NCBI GenBank assembly: GCA_038503075.1
Contig: JBCAML010000001.1
Location: forward strand, 3,596,001-3,660,000
Length of the DNA: 64,000 bases
Direction: 5' to 3'
Source of the DNA: Gyromitra esculenta
Lineage: Eukaryota; Ascomycota; Pezizomycetes; Pezizales; Discinaceae
Part shown: positions 39,404-51,500 of the stretch, piece by piece
Layout of the letters: every line of letters begins with the position of its first letter
Position numbering within the stretch: position 1 is the stretch's first letter
The notes under the pieces: generated by a model
What the model was told of the DNA's origin: nothing
What the model saw: the letters and a program-made list of their open reading frames with translations, nothing else
Database searches by the model: none
Position numbers and translations under genes: made by a program

Positions 39404-42347
39404 ACAAGGTGTCCTGCCGTATAAAAAGAAAGGAGTCTTTGTGCCTACATGTATCGGAATTGTGGAGTTTATTGCAATGATATAGTGGTTTTTTTTAAAG
39501 GTATGCGTTCCAAACTATTTAATTATGGCTTCGAGGTAGGTTTATAGTATCGCTAAGTCGGAGGCCCAACTAACTAGTAAAATGCCAGAGATTTGGACGA
39601 AGAAAAATGGGTTTCATATCTCTCTACACTTTCCTTATATATCTTCCTCCGTAATTTCTGCCTTAGTATAGCGTTGTCATTGTCAAGGCTTCAGATGGAT
39701 TACTCTGATAACCAACAACCCCCACCAAGTGACTTATTTATCTGCAGGCTTTGTTATTTCCCACCGCTTTAGCAACTCTATGGCTAATTCTTTCATAACC
39801 AAATCGGCGCTACCACCCTTGCACCATCCCCTGCGCGAAGCAACAATGGTAATTTCAGTTATAGCTATATCTTTTGTAATATCCCTTTTCGTGGCCTTTA
39901 CCTACTGTGGCTGGTTTGCTTCAGAGCTTCATGAGGACTACATATTGAAGATCAAAGGAAGGTGGGAAAGCTTAAGCAGGATTATCAACTCTCAATAGAT
40001 GACAAAAGGAGTTATCCACTTCTTAATACAGGCACGGCGGGGTATCGTTTGATGCTAGTTATGACTCTTGTTCTCGTGAGCTGAGGATCTTTGGTGTTTC
40101 GAATAAAAACTAAAATTGCAGATATTAGTAGTATCAACTATGTGATGGGTGTGTACCATAACCTAAGGGTTGGATGTGCCGAATGAAATAATAAATAATA
40201 CGTGATGGATGTATTCCTTTGCGGTCTTAGGAGATGCACTCTAAATCTTCCTCCTCGATTTTCTCCATTAGATTCTTCTTCCCCCCCCCAACTACATATG
40301 CATCTGTGGCAGGTGTTGCAATTGGGATGAACTTTATTCGTTCTAGTATATATATTACAATTGCTGTGCTGGCATATCAATTTTCTAATACGCTGGGCCC
40401 ACTCCAATGTAGCCTCTCGGTAAGCAATTACTGACAGACTGCCGGATATCTTATCTTTTCAGTGGAATTTATCATTAGATTCAAATAAATTTCCCAACCA
40501 TCAGATGTGCCCGTGGGATTTTGGCGCAAAACATAGACCTAGGAGATGGGCAATTTAGATACCACATCTCACGGTAGAATATATAGCATGGTGGAAGAAT
40601 ATTGTTGAGGATCACTTCGTTACGCAATTCCTAAATATCTATATAGACTTTAAGTTTCTTCCACGACTCTGAACGCCGGGGCAACATATCTTTCTAAACT
40701 TACTTTCTACGAAAACACAAACACATACACGTAAGAATAGGCACAATCACGCGCGCCAACATCAAACAAAGAAGTGAGGGGGGTAGAATACATATCATAT
40801 ATTCTCACCTTACTTATATCTAACAGTAGTCCTGTTTCGGCTGCAGTCTAGAAGATCCTGTGCTAGGACTCAATACCTGCCAACAGATTTCGAGGAGGGT
40901 TTTATTTATTTACCACGAATCGAGATACTTGTGAGTGGTAGAGGTTGTAGATCTGTTAGCACGGCGGTTTTGTGTGTGTGCGCGCGCGCGCTTATAATTC
41001 CCCTAATTTTTAAATGCAATATAGCTATATAATACGATTAGTTAGAAACGAATTATTCTAATTCTAATTCTAAGGTATTTGCTTAGACGATATAGAGAAC
41101 TAGGGATATCATAGAAACTGGATAGACAAACTGCATCAAAGACCGCAAATAATGTTGGGATGAGAATTGTCCCGGGAAATCAAAGCATCAGTGAAGAGGA
41201 GACAAACTTAATTAGTAAACAGTAACGAGGCTACTTCATCAAGAAACAGAATTGATGGCTAACTCAAAATCTGACGAATAATCTAGATAACTAGAACCAT
41301 ATCAGTGGACAGGGAAACTCATTGTCAGTAACGTGTTTAAGACCACTAGCAATCTCAAGGAGGGGTGCTTAACCTTAAATTCTTCGAGATCCTCTGATCA
41401 ATCGCTGAATTCTCTGGGTGGTTTCTCTCTGCCTTGTCAGTGAATCGGCACGGGTGTGAAAAGTCTATTCTACCTTACTTTCTGAGTCCTATGTATATTT
41501 TACAACAACGCATAGTAGATTGTGACGGTGAATAGTAGCCATTCTCCGAGATCGCTTTAGAGGCTTCTAAAGGCAACAACCACACGAGACGAATTTAGAA
41601 CTCAGCGAAAAAATTTATTACTCGATGGAAAGGAAGTCATGAGATAATCGAATATACACACGACCTATTTAAGTGATAATAAAAGTAGAAGCAAATTCTA
41701 AGTGACTTTTTTTGGGAAGATCTGACATCGCCTCGCTACGCCGTGCACGTGGTATGTATTTCAAAAACCGCGGTGACATTTTGGACACAGCTGTATCATT
41801 GTTCTCATGTCCACGAATGCGTGAATGATATATCTATTATTTTTCAAACCTTAAGTTCATCTTTCACCTCACATCCAGTAAACCACCAAGGTGTATCCCT
41901 TCCGTCCATACTCGATAACCATCAACCTTTCACCTCTATCTTCACTTCACCGTCTGAAATACGTAGAGTAGTCAAAGAAAAAAAAAGCTAAAAATGAGTG
42001 GGATTAGATACTTACCATCCTTTTACAGAACAGTCACATATCACGCATGACAATGATAGGTACCAAATAGATTTTGCTTCATTCATTCGAATTCTACGCA
42101 GTACTTTTTGATTGCCGTAAACACGTACAATCCAAAAGAGGAAAATAGAAAAGGAAGAAAACAAGCCAAGGAGTAAGAGAAGTAGAAAAACTAAGGTAAC
42201 GTCACGACATAAAAAGAACAAAGAGAACCACAAGTAAGGAGAAACCAATGACACAGACAGTTTTAGAGTATACTACAAGAGCAGGGAAGAGTAAGTGGAT
42301 CACTTCCCCTTCCCTTCATTTCCTCCCCTTCAAAATACTTGGGCCAT
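39404..42347. other. 2.9-kb AT-rich spacer
   Basis: One TACATGTA lies at 39446. A stop-free stretch with one possible membrane helix lies at 39729-39998, but it has no family match that I recognise. An alternating GT/GC tract lies at 40972-40992. Otherwise the sequence is AT-rich with short repeats such as ATTCTA near 41053. No gene is supported. Confidence 0.45.
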
Positions 42348-44279
42348 TTATGCATCCGTTTTGCTCTTCTTCTTTTTCCCATCTTTCTCCTTCTTGCTCT
42401 TCTTCTTATCTGCCTCGCCGTCCTCCCCATCAACCTCAGCGCGCTCACTCTTCCGCCGCTTCTTGGAACTAGATTTATCTTCTTTTTTGCTCTTCTTCTC
42501 TTCCTTCTCCTTCTTCTTCAGGTCTTTCTTCGTTTTCTTCTCGGCCTTCCTATTGGCCTCCTCGGCCTTTTCTTCATCCTCATCCTCAGAATCTGCGGCA
42601 GTAGGAGCTGGTGGGAGAACGGCAACCAGTCCCTTTTTCTTCCCCTTCTTCTCCTTCTTCGTTACCGCGTCATCCTCACCCTCATCCTTCATCTCAACGT
42701 CGTTCTGGATCGCTTTAAAGGCAGCCTCGGCGACAGCATGGGCAGCAGCAGGAGCATCATCCATTATAGCATCTGCATCAGGGTTATATTTCTTCGCTTC
42801 CTTGATTTCCCATTTGCCTGGTTGTCTCGCGCCATTGACGGTAGTGGTATTCGCATTCGCGCCTCGAGGAAGCACCGGCTTGCCTTCAAGCTTACGAACT
42901 CTATTTTCGACCATAGCGCGCATAGCGAGGCCGAGCGTCGCAGACTCGTCTTTGTCCTCGGTGAGGGCGTCAACCCTTAGACCAAGAGTAGTCTTTGTGG
43001 CAAGCATGCGCGCAATCTTGCCCTTGTTCTTTCCTGTCGACTGGCCGATGAGTGAGGCGTGGTAGATTAGACCGTATTTGGGGGTATCGTGTTTCGTCTT
43101 GAGTGCTCTAAAGAGTGCCTTCTCAGCACCAAGGATCTGGACGGTGGAGGCAGGAGACTTGGCAAGATTCATGAGGGAACCGGCGTGAGCGATAAGGCGG
43201 GCACCAACAAGCTCACCGACGAGGACAGTTAAATTTGGTGCGATGGCTGACATACGGGCGGAGAGGTAAGAAGAGAGTTGTTGTCTGTATTCGGTGAAGG
43301 AGATGACCTGTTCAGCGAGCATGGAGATATTCGCAAGATCTTCATTAGTGATCTCAGTCCCCATGGATACTTCTGCGGCGGCTTTTAGGGCTGTTTCGAT
43401 TTCTTCGGGGAGGATCTCTGACAGATCGGTGATTGATGCAGCAGACCTCATACCCATAGCCTTAATGACCTTGGCATAGGCAAGGTTGTCGTTGATAATT
43501 TTGCCCATTTCGGGGAAATGCCAGCCGTACCATTCCTTAACACGCATAGCGTAGATGTTGAGCTCTTTGTCGAGGTCATCGAGTAGGGCGATTGCTTGCA
43601 CGATCATGGTATCGACCTTGTCGGGGCTGAACTTTAGCTTATGCCGAGAAAGTGAGTGCGAGAGACCCAATGACATGGTGGAGATATCGGAGGGTGTCAA
43701 TCCGGGTATCAAGGCGGTGAGGTGCTCACGGATCGCGCGGTACAGATCATGAGTGCTAGAGTCCGATATTATAGTGAACGACAGACCAGGGAGCTTGTTG
43801 ATAGCGATTCCTGCACCCTTGCATTAGCACCTAACGGAACAATCGCAAGCTGCGAATCGAAGAAATAAAAGGTGGGGTCGAAGCGTAAACATACCCAATT
43901 TAGGATCAGCAACAACCAGAGAAGCCTTTTTTTCATCTTTGACGGAATTGAGCAAGTTCGAGAGCATGGGTGAGACTTTGTTCTCTACGATCGCTGTCAC
44001 CTCTTCTAGCGCTGTCGCGGCGCTGTCGAACTTTGCGAATTGTTTCAGCTTCAGTCTTCACACACCAATCCATTATCAGCATGTTTTTCTCATCATTCCT
44101 ATCCTCGGTACAGCAATCCTTCGTTCTTGTGTGGAAGACGGTGGCGCAACATACAATCCAGCGGCTCCCTCGGGGGTGCTCATTTCAAAGGCAAGATCAT
44201 CTTTCTTGAGTAATTTCTTGTCCTTAGCCTTGAAAAGAGCATAACCAGCACTGGTCTCCGTAAGAATTAGGAACCCCAT
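42348..44279 (-). CDS. NOP58: Nucleolar box C/D snoRNP protein Nop58
   Basis: Exons 44155-44279, 43895-44055 and 42348-43810 encode 582 residues. Nop58 is a core protein of box C/D snoRNPs, which carry out rRNA 2'-O-methylation and pre-rRNA processing in the nucleolus. The N-terminal domain begins [20 protein letters not shown]; the central NOSIC/Nop region has [12 protein letters not shown] and the snoRNP-binding block [20 protein letters not shown], followed by [13 protein letters not shown] and [14 protein letters not shown]. The last 150 or so residues are the typical KKE/D tail of alternating lysine and acidic residues, ending KKKKSKTDA. Introns are 99 nt (44056-44154) and 84 nt (43811-43894). 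For intron 2 the CAG acceptor restores the family sequence [14 protein letters not shown]. Confidence 0.97.
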
Positions 44280-47279
44280 TGAGTTTATGTTGTTTTCCTC
44301 GTGGAAGGTTGTCGATTAGCACGAGGTTGAGGGTTGGTATAGTGGATTAGAGGTGGGAGGAATTTGAGACTCTTTTTTTTGCAGAGAACTTTTTTTCCTC
44401 TGGTGTTGTTAGGTTATTCTGAACAAAGGCTTTGTTTCTGTGCGCCGCGAGCACTTGGCACGATTGGTCGGTCGGTCGGTCGGTAAAGTTGACAGTCGGG
44501 AGCGGCAGGGCTCGAAACCCTGGATCCCGGATCCCGGAGCCTGGGACGGAAACATTTCCTGGGGCGCTGAAGTCGCCGACCCAGCCGACGGGAACGCACA
44601 TACAGGAAAAACTACATACTCCACCAACTGCTACTCCCACGCTCTAGGATGCTCAGCCAAAGACACTTGGGAACTGATCCGATTGATTTAGATCATAGGA
44701 CCTAATCGCGTTCCGTTTACCAGGCCATTACTCTGCCTACAAAATCAATATATGGCAGCGGAGTTTTCATCCGTTCGATTTGCAGAGTTGCTGAAGTACA
44801 ACAGACAAACGCGGCTGGGATGACGGATCGACGCGTGGGGCTTTGGAACTCTGACTGTATGGTAAATAAACGGCGGGTCTTGCGGAAACATCTACATGTC
44901 TCATCCCTTGTCATTTGCTCCGCTCTTTCAGGGCATCTGGGAAGAGTCAGTCCTGCCGCGCGGGTCGGGATGGCTGTATCCTGCAGCAACGCTATCTACA
45001 GGCTCGCTTTTGCAGTGAGATGGGTTTAGAACGAAAGTAACGAACTCCACAAGGAAAAAGAATCCAAACATGCTGCATTAGCGATGACAATTCGATTCTG
45101 CTGGGAGCAAAGAACTATAAGAGAAAGGAAAAATCCGAGTGACAGAACATGATCAAACGTCCTCTTATGTTCGTTATCTGGATAGTAAGGCTTGGTGTCG
45201 GACCTCATACCTAAACCACACACGCCACCTATCCAAGGTAATCTGCATGGCAGCCAATGAATAGGGTAATCTCGTCGATCCACTCACGGCATTTTGTTTT
45301 CCCCCGGTTGCAGGATGATCCAGATGAGATCAGATGAACCATGGATACAGGGCAGCCACAGCTACCATTGTTGGAGCTCATAAATTTTCCTTTAGAGCCG
45401 TGCGCGAGACGACGGAGCTGCCATCCGGCCATCACATAGAGGCTTACATGCAACGGGGTGCCTGAAACTGCAGCATGAGCACGACGTCCAACAGGCTTGT
45501 GTCGTTTTGGTGTCGACTGGGACACGAACAACCCTCGGTTTCTGAGCTTTGACCGAGCATCAGCATCAGCATTGAGCGAGGGAGGCAGGGGCGGCCTGAG
45601 CAAGATAGACGAGTGTTCCATCCCTGCGGGGAATGATTTGGAGATTTAGCATACGGGAAAGGGATCACGACAAACGCAGATCCCTAGGATGTATTAAAGT
45701 ATTCTATCATACCCAGGAGCTTTAGGCTAGAGATTTTCTACAAACTAACGGGCAAACAGAACTCTATGCTTCATGCACTTCTCGGGAGCTCTTACTGCTG
45801 CGGGCGACCAATGATATTGAGTCCACGCATGAGTCGGGGTTTATTTCCACGTGAAGTCCATCGGCCGACAACGGTACTTGAGAAACACCTAGATCTCTAG
45901 TACTTTACTCTCCCTTCAGGATCCCTTACCAAAGATTCAGCACTCGGACCCAATCCAACACTGGCATGTGAATCTAGAACATTGGTGTAACTTCTTCGGC
46001 CTCAGACAAGCCCAAAAAAGAAACCACATCACAAACCTCGGCTCTCTCAGACCCTCTCACTCCTATCGGTCGGGCCCACCGACGACCAACCGCCCAAAAA
46101 AAGATCGGTGCAGGTACTGCCATCTGTATCCCATACTGGGCCTAGTGCGCCAAAGATCCCGAAGAAAGGATCCTTGGTGTTATTTAATGATTCTCACAGA
46201 CCGTCGTCCAGATCTCCTAATTACTGTCGCTAAAAATTCCTCATGATAATCGGGTGAAGGTTTTGCCGGCTGCAAGGCGAATTGATCTACCAACTTCAAA
46301 TTTTCTGTGCTTCTAGATCACTATGGCAGCCGGCAAGTGACTGGCATTAAACGGGATTTAGGAGAAGACCCTGAGACTAACTAGGGGATGCCGTACCCCT
46401 GGTTTAGCGACTGATGTCTTTGAATTTCTTGGGTATACTCATTTAGGTGGATAGGACCAAGTTACTACAGAGTGGGCAGAGTGAGTAATACATCTCAAGA
46501 CAGGGAAAACTTAGGATTGGTTTTGGTATCTAGTACTCGTTTTTAAGGACGACGTAGAGAGCTTGTGTGATTGATATACATGTGATTACATTTATCAGGT
46601 CCGTTATTTCCGGGAGAAGAAGTGATTAGGATCTGGTTGACGAAATGTATGTGACCTGCACTCAACGTATCCCAAAAAGGTAGGGCGAGTGACGGTATAT
46701 GAGCGTGCATGCGCATGTGGATATAAGTGCTACAAGGCAAGGGGTTGCCTAGTGCTAGCTAGGGCCACTATCTGACAACTCCTGACAAAGAGTCGAAGAT
46801 TGAGCAGGGGAGGTTATGGAATGTTATTTTGAGATGCACGTGCTATTTAGTTCAAGTTTCCAGGCACATTCCACAGCCCAATCCGAGCGAGGTGTAAGCA
46901 GAGCCATTATCACTCGAAATTTTAGCGGCATGAGGAAATCGTCACTTTTCTTCGTACCCCATGAGTAGACCAGCTTTTCCCAAATCGAAAATTTTGTCAA
47001 TAAAAACGCCGCAAAAAAAGTTGCATTTTATACAGAAGAAAGCCAGAAACCTAGATTTGAAAAGCGACGCCCCGATGGTATTGTAGAAGTGGATTTTGCG
47101 TGGCCAGAAGATAGAAGGACAAAAAAAAGATAGAACCCTTCCATCCTTTTCACCCCTCCATTATCTATTTTCCATAGCTGAATAGTAGTAGAAGAACCCT
47201 TCCGTAGATCCCCCAACCCGGCCTCGCAAATCCCATCCTAACTTTTGATGTATTTTGTTTATTTCGAAATAGTAGCCGT
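44280..47279. other. 3.0-kb intergenic region
   Basis: This holds the promoter side of NOP58 and the 3' side of RPS24. It contains a CGGT tetranucleotide run near 44464-44484 and a GGATCCC direct repeat near 44522. Long stop-free stretches at about 45.2-45.6 kb have no recognisable protein. Nothing else is supported. Confidence 0.45.
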
Positions 47280-47938
47280 TTATTTCTTGTCCTTGCTGAC
47301 CTTCTTGCCGTGGGTACCCCGTACCTCCTTGCCCTTGTTTTTGCGTTGCTTGCCTGTATATTCGCCACTCGCATATCAGCCACCGCACATCCTGCAGCCA
47401 CATTTTTGTCCATCCGAGGGGGGGGATAAAGAACATACGCTGTTGACGAGATGCCTTCTCGATCTTGGTGGCATCACCATAACGAACGAGGCGGTAGTGC
47501 GGCTCGAACTTCTTGAGGGCCTCGTGACTGTCGTAGATCAGAGCGAAACCGGTAGATTTTCCACCACCAAATTGGGTACGGAAACCAAAAACGGAAACCT
47601 CATTCTTCTTGGCTGAATATAGATCAGCAAGTTTGGTGCGGAGCTCATCCTTGGAGACGTTTGGTCGGTTAGGATGGAGGACGTCACTGTAGCGTTCGTG
47701 AAGCATTCAGTATTAGTTGTGCCCTATGATCAAATTTGCTACGAAACAATCCTCCAGCATTTTACTATAGCCCAATCTTTGACTATCTGACCCATTCCCC
47801 TATCCGTTTTCCATCTCTTATCGATAGTCCATTCATAACGCAGAAAGAAATGGGACCAACATACACGACCATCTGCTTACGTCCGAGAAGCGCGTTCCGG
47901 ATGAACTTGCGGGTTCTGATAGTGACGGGATCGGCCAT
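47280..47938 (-). CDS. RPS24: 40S ribosomal protein eS24
   Basis: Exons 47865-47938, 47439-47686 and 47280-47353 encode 131 residues. The protein starts [20 protein letters not shown] and continues with [20 protein letters not shown], then [20 protein letters not shown], the most conserved eS24 block, and ends with a lysine-rich tail ([20 protein letters not shown]). It is a small-subunit protein needed for 18S rRNA maturation. Introns are 178 nt (47687-47864, inside the 25th codon) and 85 nt (47354-47438). A long first intron close to the start is usual for ribosomal protein genes. The upstream region carries matched ribosomal-protein promoter elements. Confidence 0.97.
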
Positions 47939-48768
47939 GTTGTCTTATCGAGAGAACTGGATTGCTTCGTTAGAGCTGGAAAGCTGGGGTGGGTTGTCGT
48001 TTGGTCGTCGGGGGGGGGTTGTGTCGTGAGGGGCGTGTAGAAAATTGGTGTGTATACACAAAAACCAACCACTGGACTGGACGTGCTGTGTGGGCCGAGG
48101 CAACCGTTGTGGGCGTGTGACTGTGAAGTACTAGGGTTACCCGGGCGAGGCGAAGGGCAGTGCCCTATTGACAGCTCTGTGCCACCGCAGCCGGCCAGCG
48201 AACCTTCTCTTCGCGGCCAAGATCCCGGGCGGCTCTAAGATTGGAGCCTGGGGCGGAGAAACACTTGGGAGGCCACCACACCCCTGGCCGTGCTTGGTGT
48301 TGGGACAACTCTCTTCTGGGATCCGTCCCCGAGAGCTGGTTTCCTGTTAGTGATTAGCTGTCCGTGGTGGTGGTTTGACCCATCCGCATCGGCAATCCGC
48401 CCATCGAGATCATCGATCTCCTACACGGCCTTTTTTCTGGGGCACTAGAAATTCTGAGCCACCACTCGGTAATCCCCTACTGAGATATCGACATAATTCC
48501 TAGGGATGCCCACTGCAGAGAGGGAAGGATATCGCCCACCATCATGAGCCATTGACACTATTTTCTTTATTTTCTTCTTCTGCTCTGCATAAGTCATTAT
48601 CTCCGTGCTTGCTTACTTGGGCTTCCCGCCTGGGGTTGAGAAAATTAATTTGTTGAAGACTACATATTTGCTCATCCGTCCCCCGGATTTCTGACAGTCT
48701 ATCGATCAATCAATCAACCTCCTCTATTCCTTCCCTCTCCCTTCCTCAGCCTACTGCCATCCACCATA
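47939..48768. other. Divergent promoter region between RPS24 and the Laa2-like gene
   Basis: RPS24 (-) and the downstream gene (+) fire away from each other across about 830 bp. It holds the Homol-D/telobox pair at 48116-48138 and, towards 48.7 kb, a CT-rich leader for the + gene. Confidence 0.6.
48116..48138 (-). promoter_or_regulatory. Homol-D box plus telobox in the RPS24 promoter
   Basis: On the RPS24 strand the sequence holds AACCCTA (48132-48138) followed 8 nt later by CAGTCACA (48116-48123), about 180-200 bp before the ATG. CAGTCACA is the exact Homol-D box known from ribosomal protein promoters of fission yeast and other ascomycetes. AACCCTA is the telobox/Tbf1-type partner site. Function here is inferred from sequence and position. 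Confidence 0.7.
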
Positions 48769-50957
48769 ATGAGCGAACCACCCCCTTCACCCGCTCCCAC
48801 GCTGTTCCGTGACTCGCTCCAGTCTCCATCAGACGTGCCTAGTGGCTGTAAGTACTCCTCTAGCCTGTATTTAGCCTCACTCCTACCCCATGCATATATA
48901 TACTCAAGTTTTCTATCTTCCATAGACAATTCTTCCAACGACGATCATTTCTCTGACGCTCGGGAAGGCCGCTCAGACATGGACGATCACGAGTCAGACA
49001 CTGTCCCATCTCCCACGATGCCAGTACCGCTCACGGTTGTCTCAAAACTCGATGACACTCCCTCTCATGGCGAAGTACCTGGAACAGAAGCATTCGAAAA
49101 GAGGGGTGCTGATGCACCTGCCGATGTTATTCGGATAGATGAAGCTGAGACTCCGAAGAAACGTGGGATGAATATCACCATCCCCGGACCGTTTGATGGG
49201 AGTGATTGCGATGCCGACAACGATGACGACAGTGACGTGGAGTCTACCCCCGAGACACCCAAGAGCAGTGCCCCACCGATTACAATAGTGGAAAGGATAG
49301 ACGATAGACCTGCTCATGGAGAAGTACCTGGGACAGAGGCATTTGAGAAACGGTTAGCCGATGCACAGCCGGATGTCATTCGATCACCGAGCCCGATACC
49401 GACTATGGTGGTGCAGAGGATCGAGTCTGATAAGCCGTACCATGGTGAAGTTCCTGGGACAGCGGCATATGAAAAAAGATCCGCAGATGCACAGCCGGAT
49501 GTCATCGTGCGGTGGAATGAGGAAGAAGATCGAATAACAAGAAGGGTACAGAGCCAACGAGAGAAAATCGAGAAAATGGTGCTAGGGGGCGGAACAGCAG
49601 TTGTTGTCCCCAATAGCCACGCACACGGGCGAGCGAGGAGTGTGAGTCCCAGTATTAACAAGGACAAAGAATCCTTGATGAGCCCAATACATGGACGAAC
49701 ACGAAGTGCGAGCCCAAGTCTTGGGAAGATGGCGTTAGAGAAGAAAGTGGGGGCTATAGTTGGCGACAACGTGACCGTAGTTGTGAGCGGTGGCTTTCTA
49801 GATACACCTGTATCTACAGCTTCACTCACAGTGGATCTCGATGCACCAGAACACGATGTTGCTGATGCATCTACGCTTTCACTAACTTTTGCTGAAAACC
49901 TAGAGAATCACCCTACTCCACGACGACGAAAATCATCCGCCACATCGCGGAGGAGTAGAACGTCTGCTCCACCATCCCCAGCTGCCGCTTCAACAGGATT
50001 TGCGGAATACAACGAGGGAGAGGATGGCGCCGAAGCAGGAGGGGATGACAGCTTCGGGGATGATGACGACTTCGACGACTTCGGCGAAGTCGTTGAAGGA
50101 GAAGGATTCGATGATTTCGAAGGCTTTGATGAAGGCACTGCTACCTTTGAAACAGTACCTGTGGAAACACCCGCACCTCCTGCGCTACCTCCTGCGCCAA
50201 TAATACCACCAATCCCGGTCCCAGTACATGACTATAGAGAACTCGACGGTGATGACGCTATCAAGAATGCTGTTTCCGAGTCAATGGAGATCATGTTTCC
50301 CACCTCAAAATCCCTCTCAAAACTCACACCTGTTGAAGACAGTTGCTTCCTCACAGAGCGAAGGTAACTATTTCTTTCCATCCTTGTTAACACACAACTG
50401 ATAAGAGTCACAGCCTATCACTCTGGAATCAACTTGTCGCCCCACCCCCTCTTCAACCGCCCAACTGGAAAATCTCTCGTATCCGCCGCCTTTTTTTAGT
50501 CTCTCTGGGTGTCCCGGTCGACCTCGACGAAATTCTCCCCGCTGAAACAAAGCAAAAAAAACTCGTTCTTCCTTCTATCAACTTACTCCGACGGTCCTCT
50601 AATGATTCTGATCGGCCTCGTCGTTCCTCGTCCCAATCACGTTCTTCCCGTCCATCATCACGCGCAAGAAAGGCAGCCGCAGACGACAAGAATAAGAATA
50701 ATGGCATTGGTCCAGATAATCTTGATATTCCTTCTGCACGAATTTTGTGCAGCACGAGCGATGTTGCGCTAAGCGGCCTGACAGTAGACGAGCTTACAGC
50801 GCATGTGAAGGAGCTCGAGAGTATCACCGCGACAGCGAGCGAGGTTCTTACGTATTGGTTAAGGAAGCGAGAGGGGGCAATTGGGGATAAGGAGACCTTT
50901 GAGACGGTGATTGAAAGCTTGGTAGGGTATGCCCGAAAAAAGAGGCAGGGGAACTAA
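48769..50957 (+). CDS. Acidic DUF5102/Laa2-like protein, probable AP-1 accessory factor
   Basis: Exons 48769-48847, 48926-50363 and 50414-50957 encode 686 residues, mostly disordered. Three copies of HGEVPGT(E/A)A(F/Y)EKRxADA lie at about residues 75-95, 158-178 and 200-220. A very acidic segment (about residues 400-440) holds DDFDDFGEVV and FDDFEGF. The C-terminal quarter is folded: PPLQPPNWKISRIRRLFLVS, VDLDEILPA, and a terminal helical pair. This C-terminus matches what I recall of DUF5102, and the acidic DF/FG motifs resemble gamma-ear ligands of AP-1 accessory proteins such as yeast Laa2 and animal aftiphilin; the trafficking role is inference. Intron 1 (78 nt) is a multiple of three without a stop, so its retention would only add 26 residues. 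Confidence 0.75.
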
Positions 50958-51500
50958 ATTAACAGTAATTCTTTTCCCTTGTTCCTTTAAAAACTTTTCT
51001 GTATAGGCCACCTATCGGGTTTCCGTTTTTTTATTTTTTATTTTTTTTGCACGGGGACGGCAAAGGCTACGGGGAAAATATGGATGGGTGGACTGGTTGT
51101 TCGGAGTTTTTTTTATACACATATTTCACCTGCTTATTTTCATTTTTAAAATGGGACTTTTGGGCGCAGGATAGGTCGTGGAATGCGGGAGATTCTCCTA
51201 CAAAATTCCTTCGTCTGCCGGTTGGGCTTTTGCGTGTGTTGTGGCTTCTTATAAAAAAGGGCGAAGGTGTAATATGATGTCATGGCTTTACTTAATATGA
51301 CATTTGTGGCAGGTCTTGGCTTATGTAGTAGCTGGAGCACAACCTGTTCTTATTGTGGCTGCGATACAGTATTTAATATACACCATGTTTAGAACCTAGT
51401 CCCCCGCTTTCGTTTTTCGTGGCCAGTTGCTGACCGCGGGTTTTCGGCTTTGGTCTTGTTGCCCTTGAAGATTTGAATAAAACGCTAGGTGTAATTGGCC
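50958..51500. other. Short intergenic region
   Basis: This is the 3' flank of the Laa2-like gene and the promoter of the hydrolase gene. It is T-rich, and I see no coding signal. Confidence 0.5.

Noticed and set aside
39729..39998. A possible small membrane protein (VISVIAISFVISLFVAF)
   Set aside because: The frame opens at a non-ATG codon. One hydrophobic run in AT-rich DNA is expected by chance, and no splice partners were found.
44506..44522. tRNA T-arm-like hairpin (CAGGG...CCCTG with a 7-nt loop)
   Set aside because: The loop does not fit TTCRANY, and no acceptor, D or anticodon stems surround it.
45229..45621. A 130-codon frame on the minus strand upstream of NOP58
   Set aside because: It has low-complexity, biased content and no conserved block, so it is not supported as a gene.
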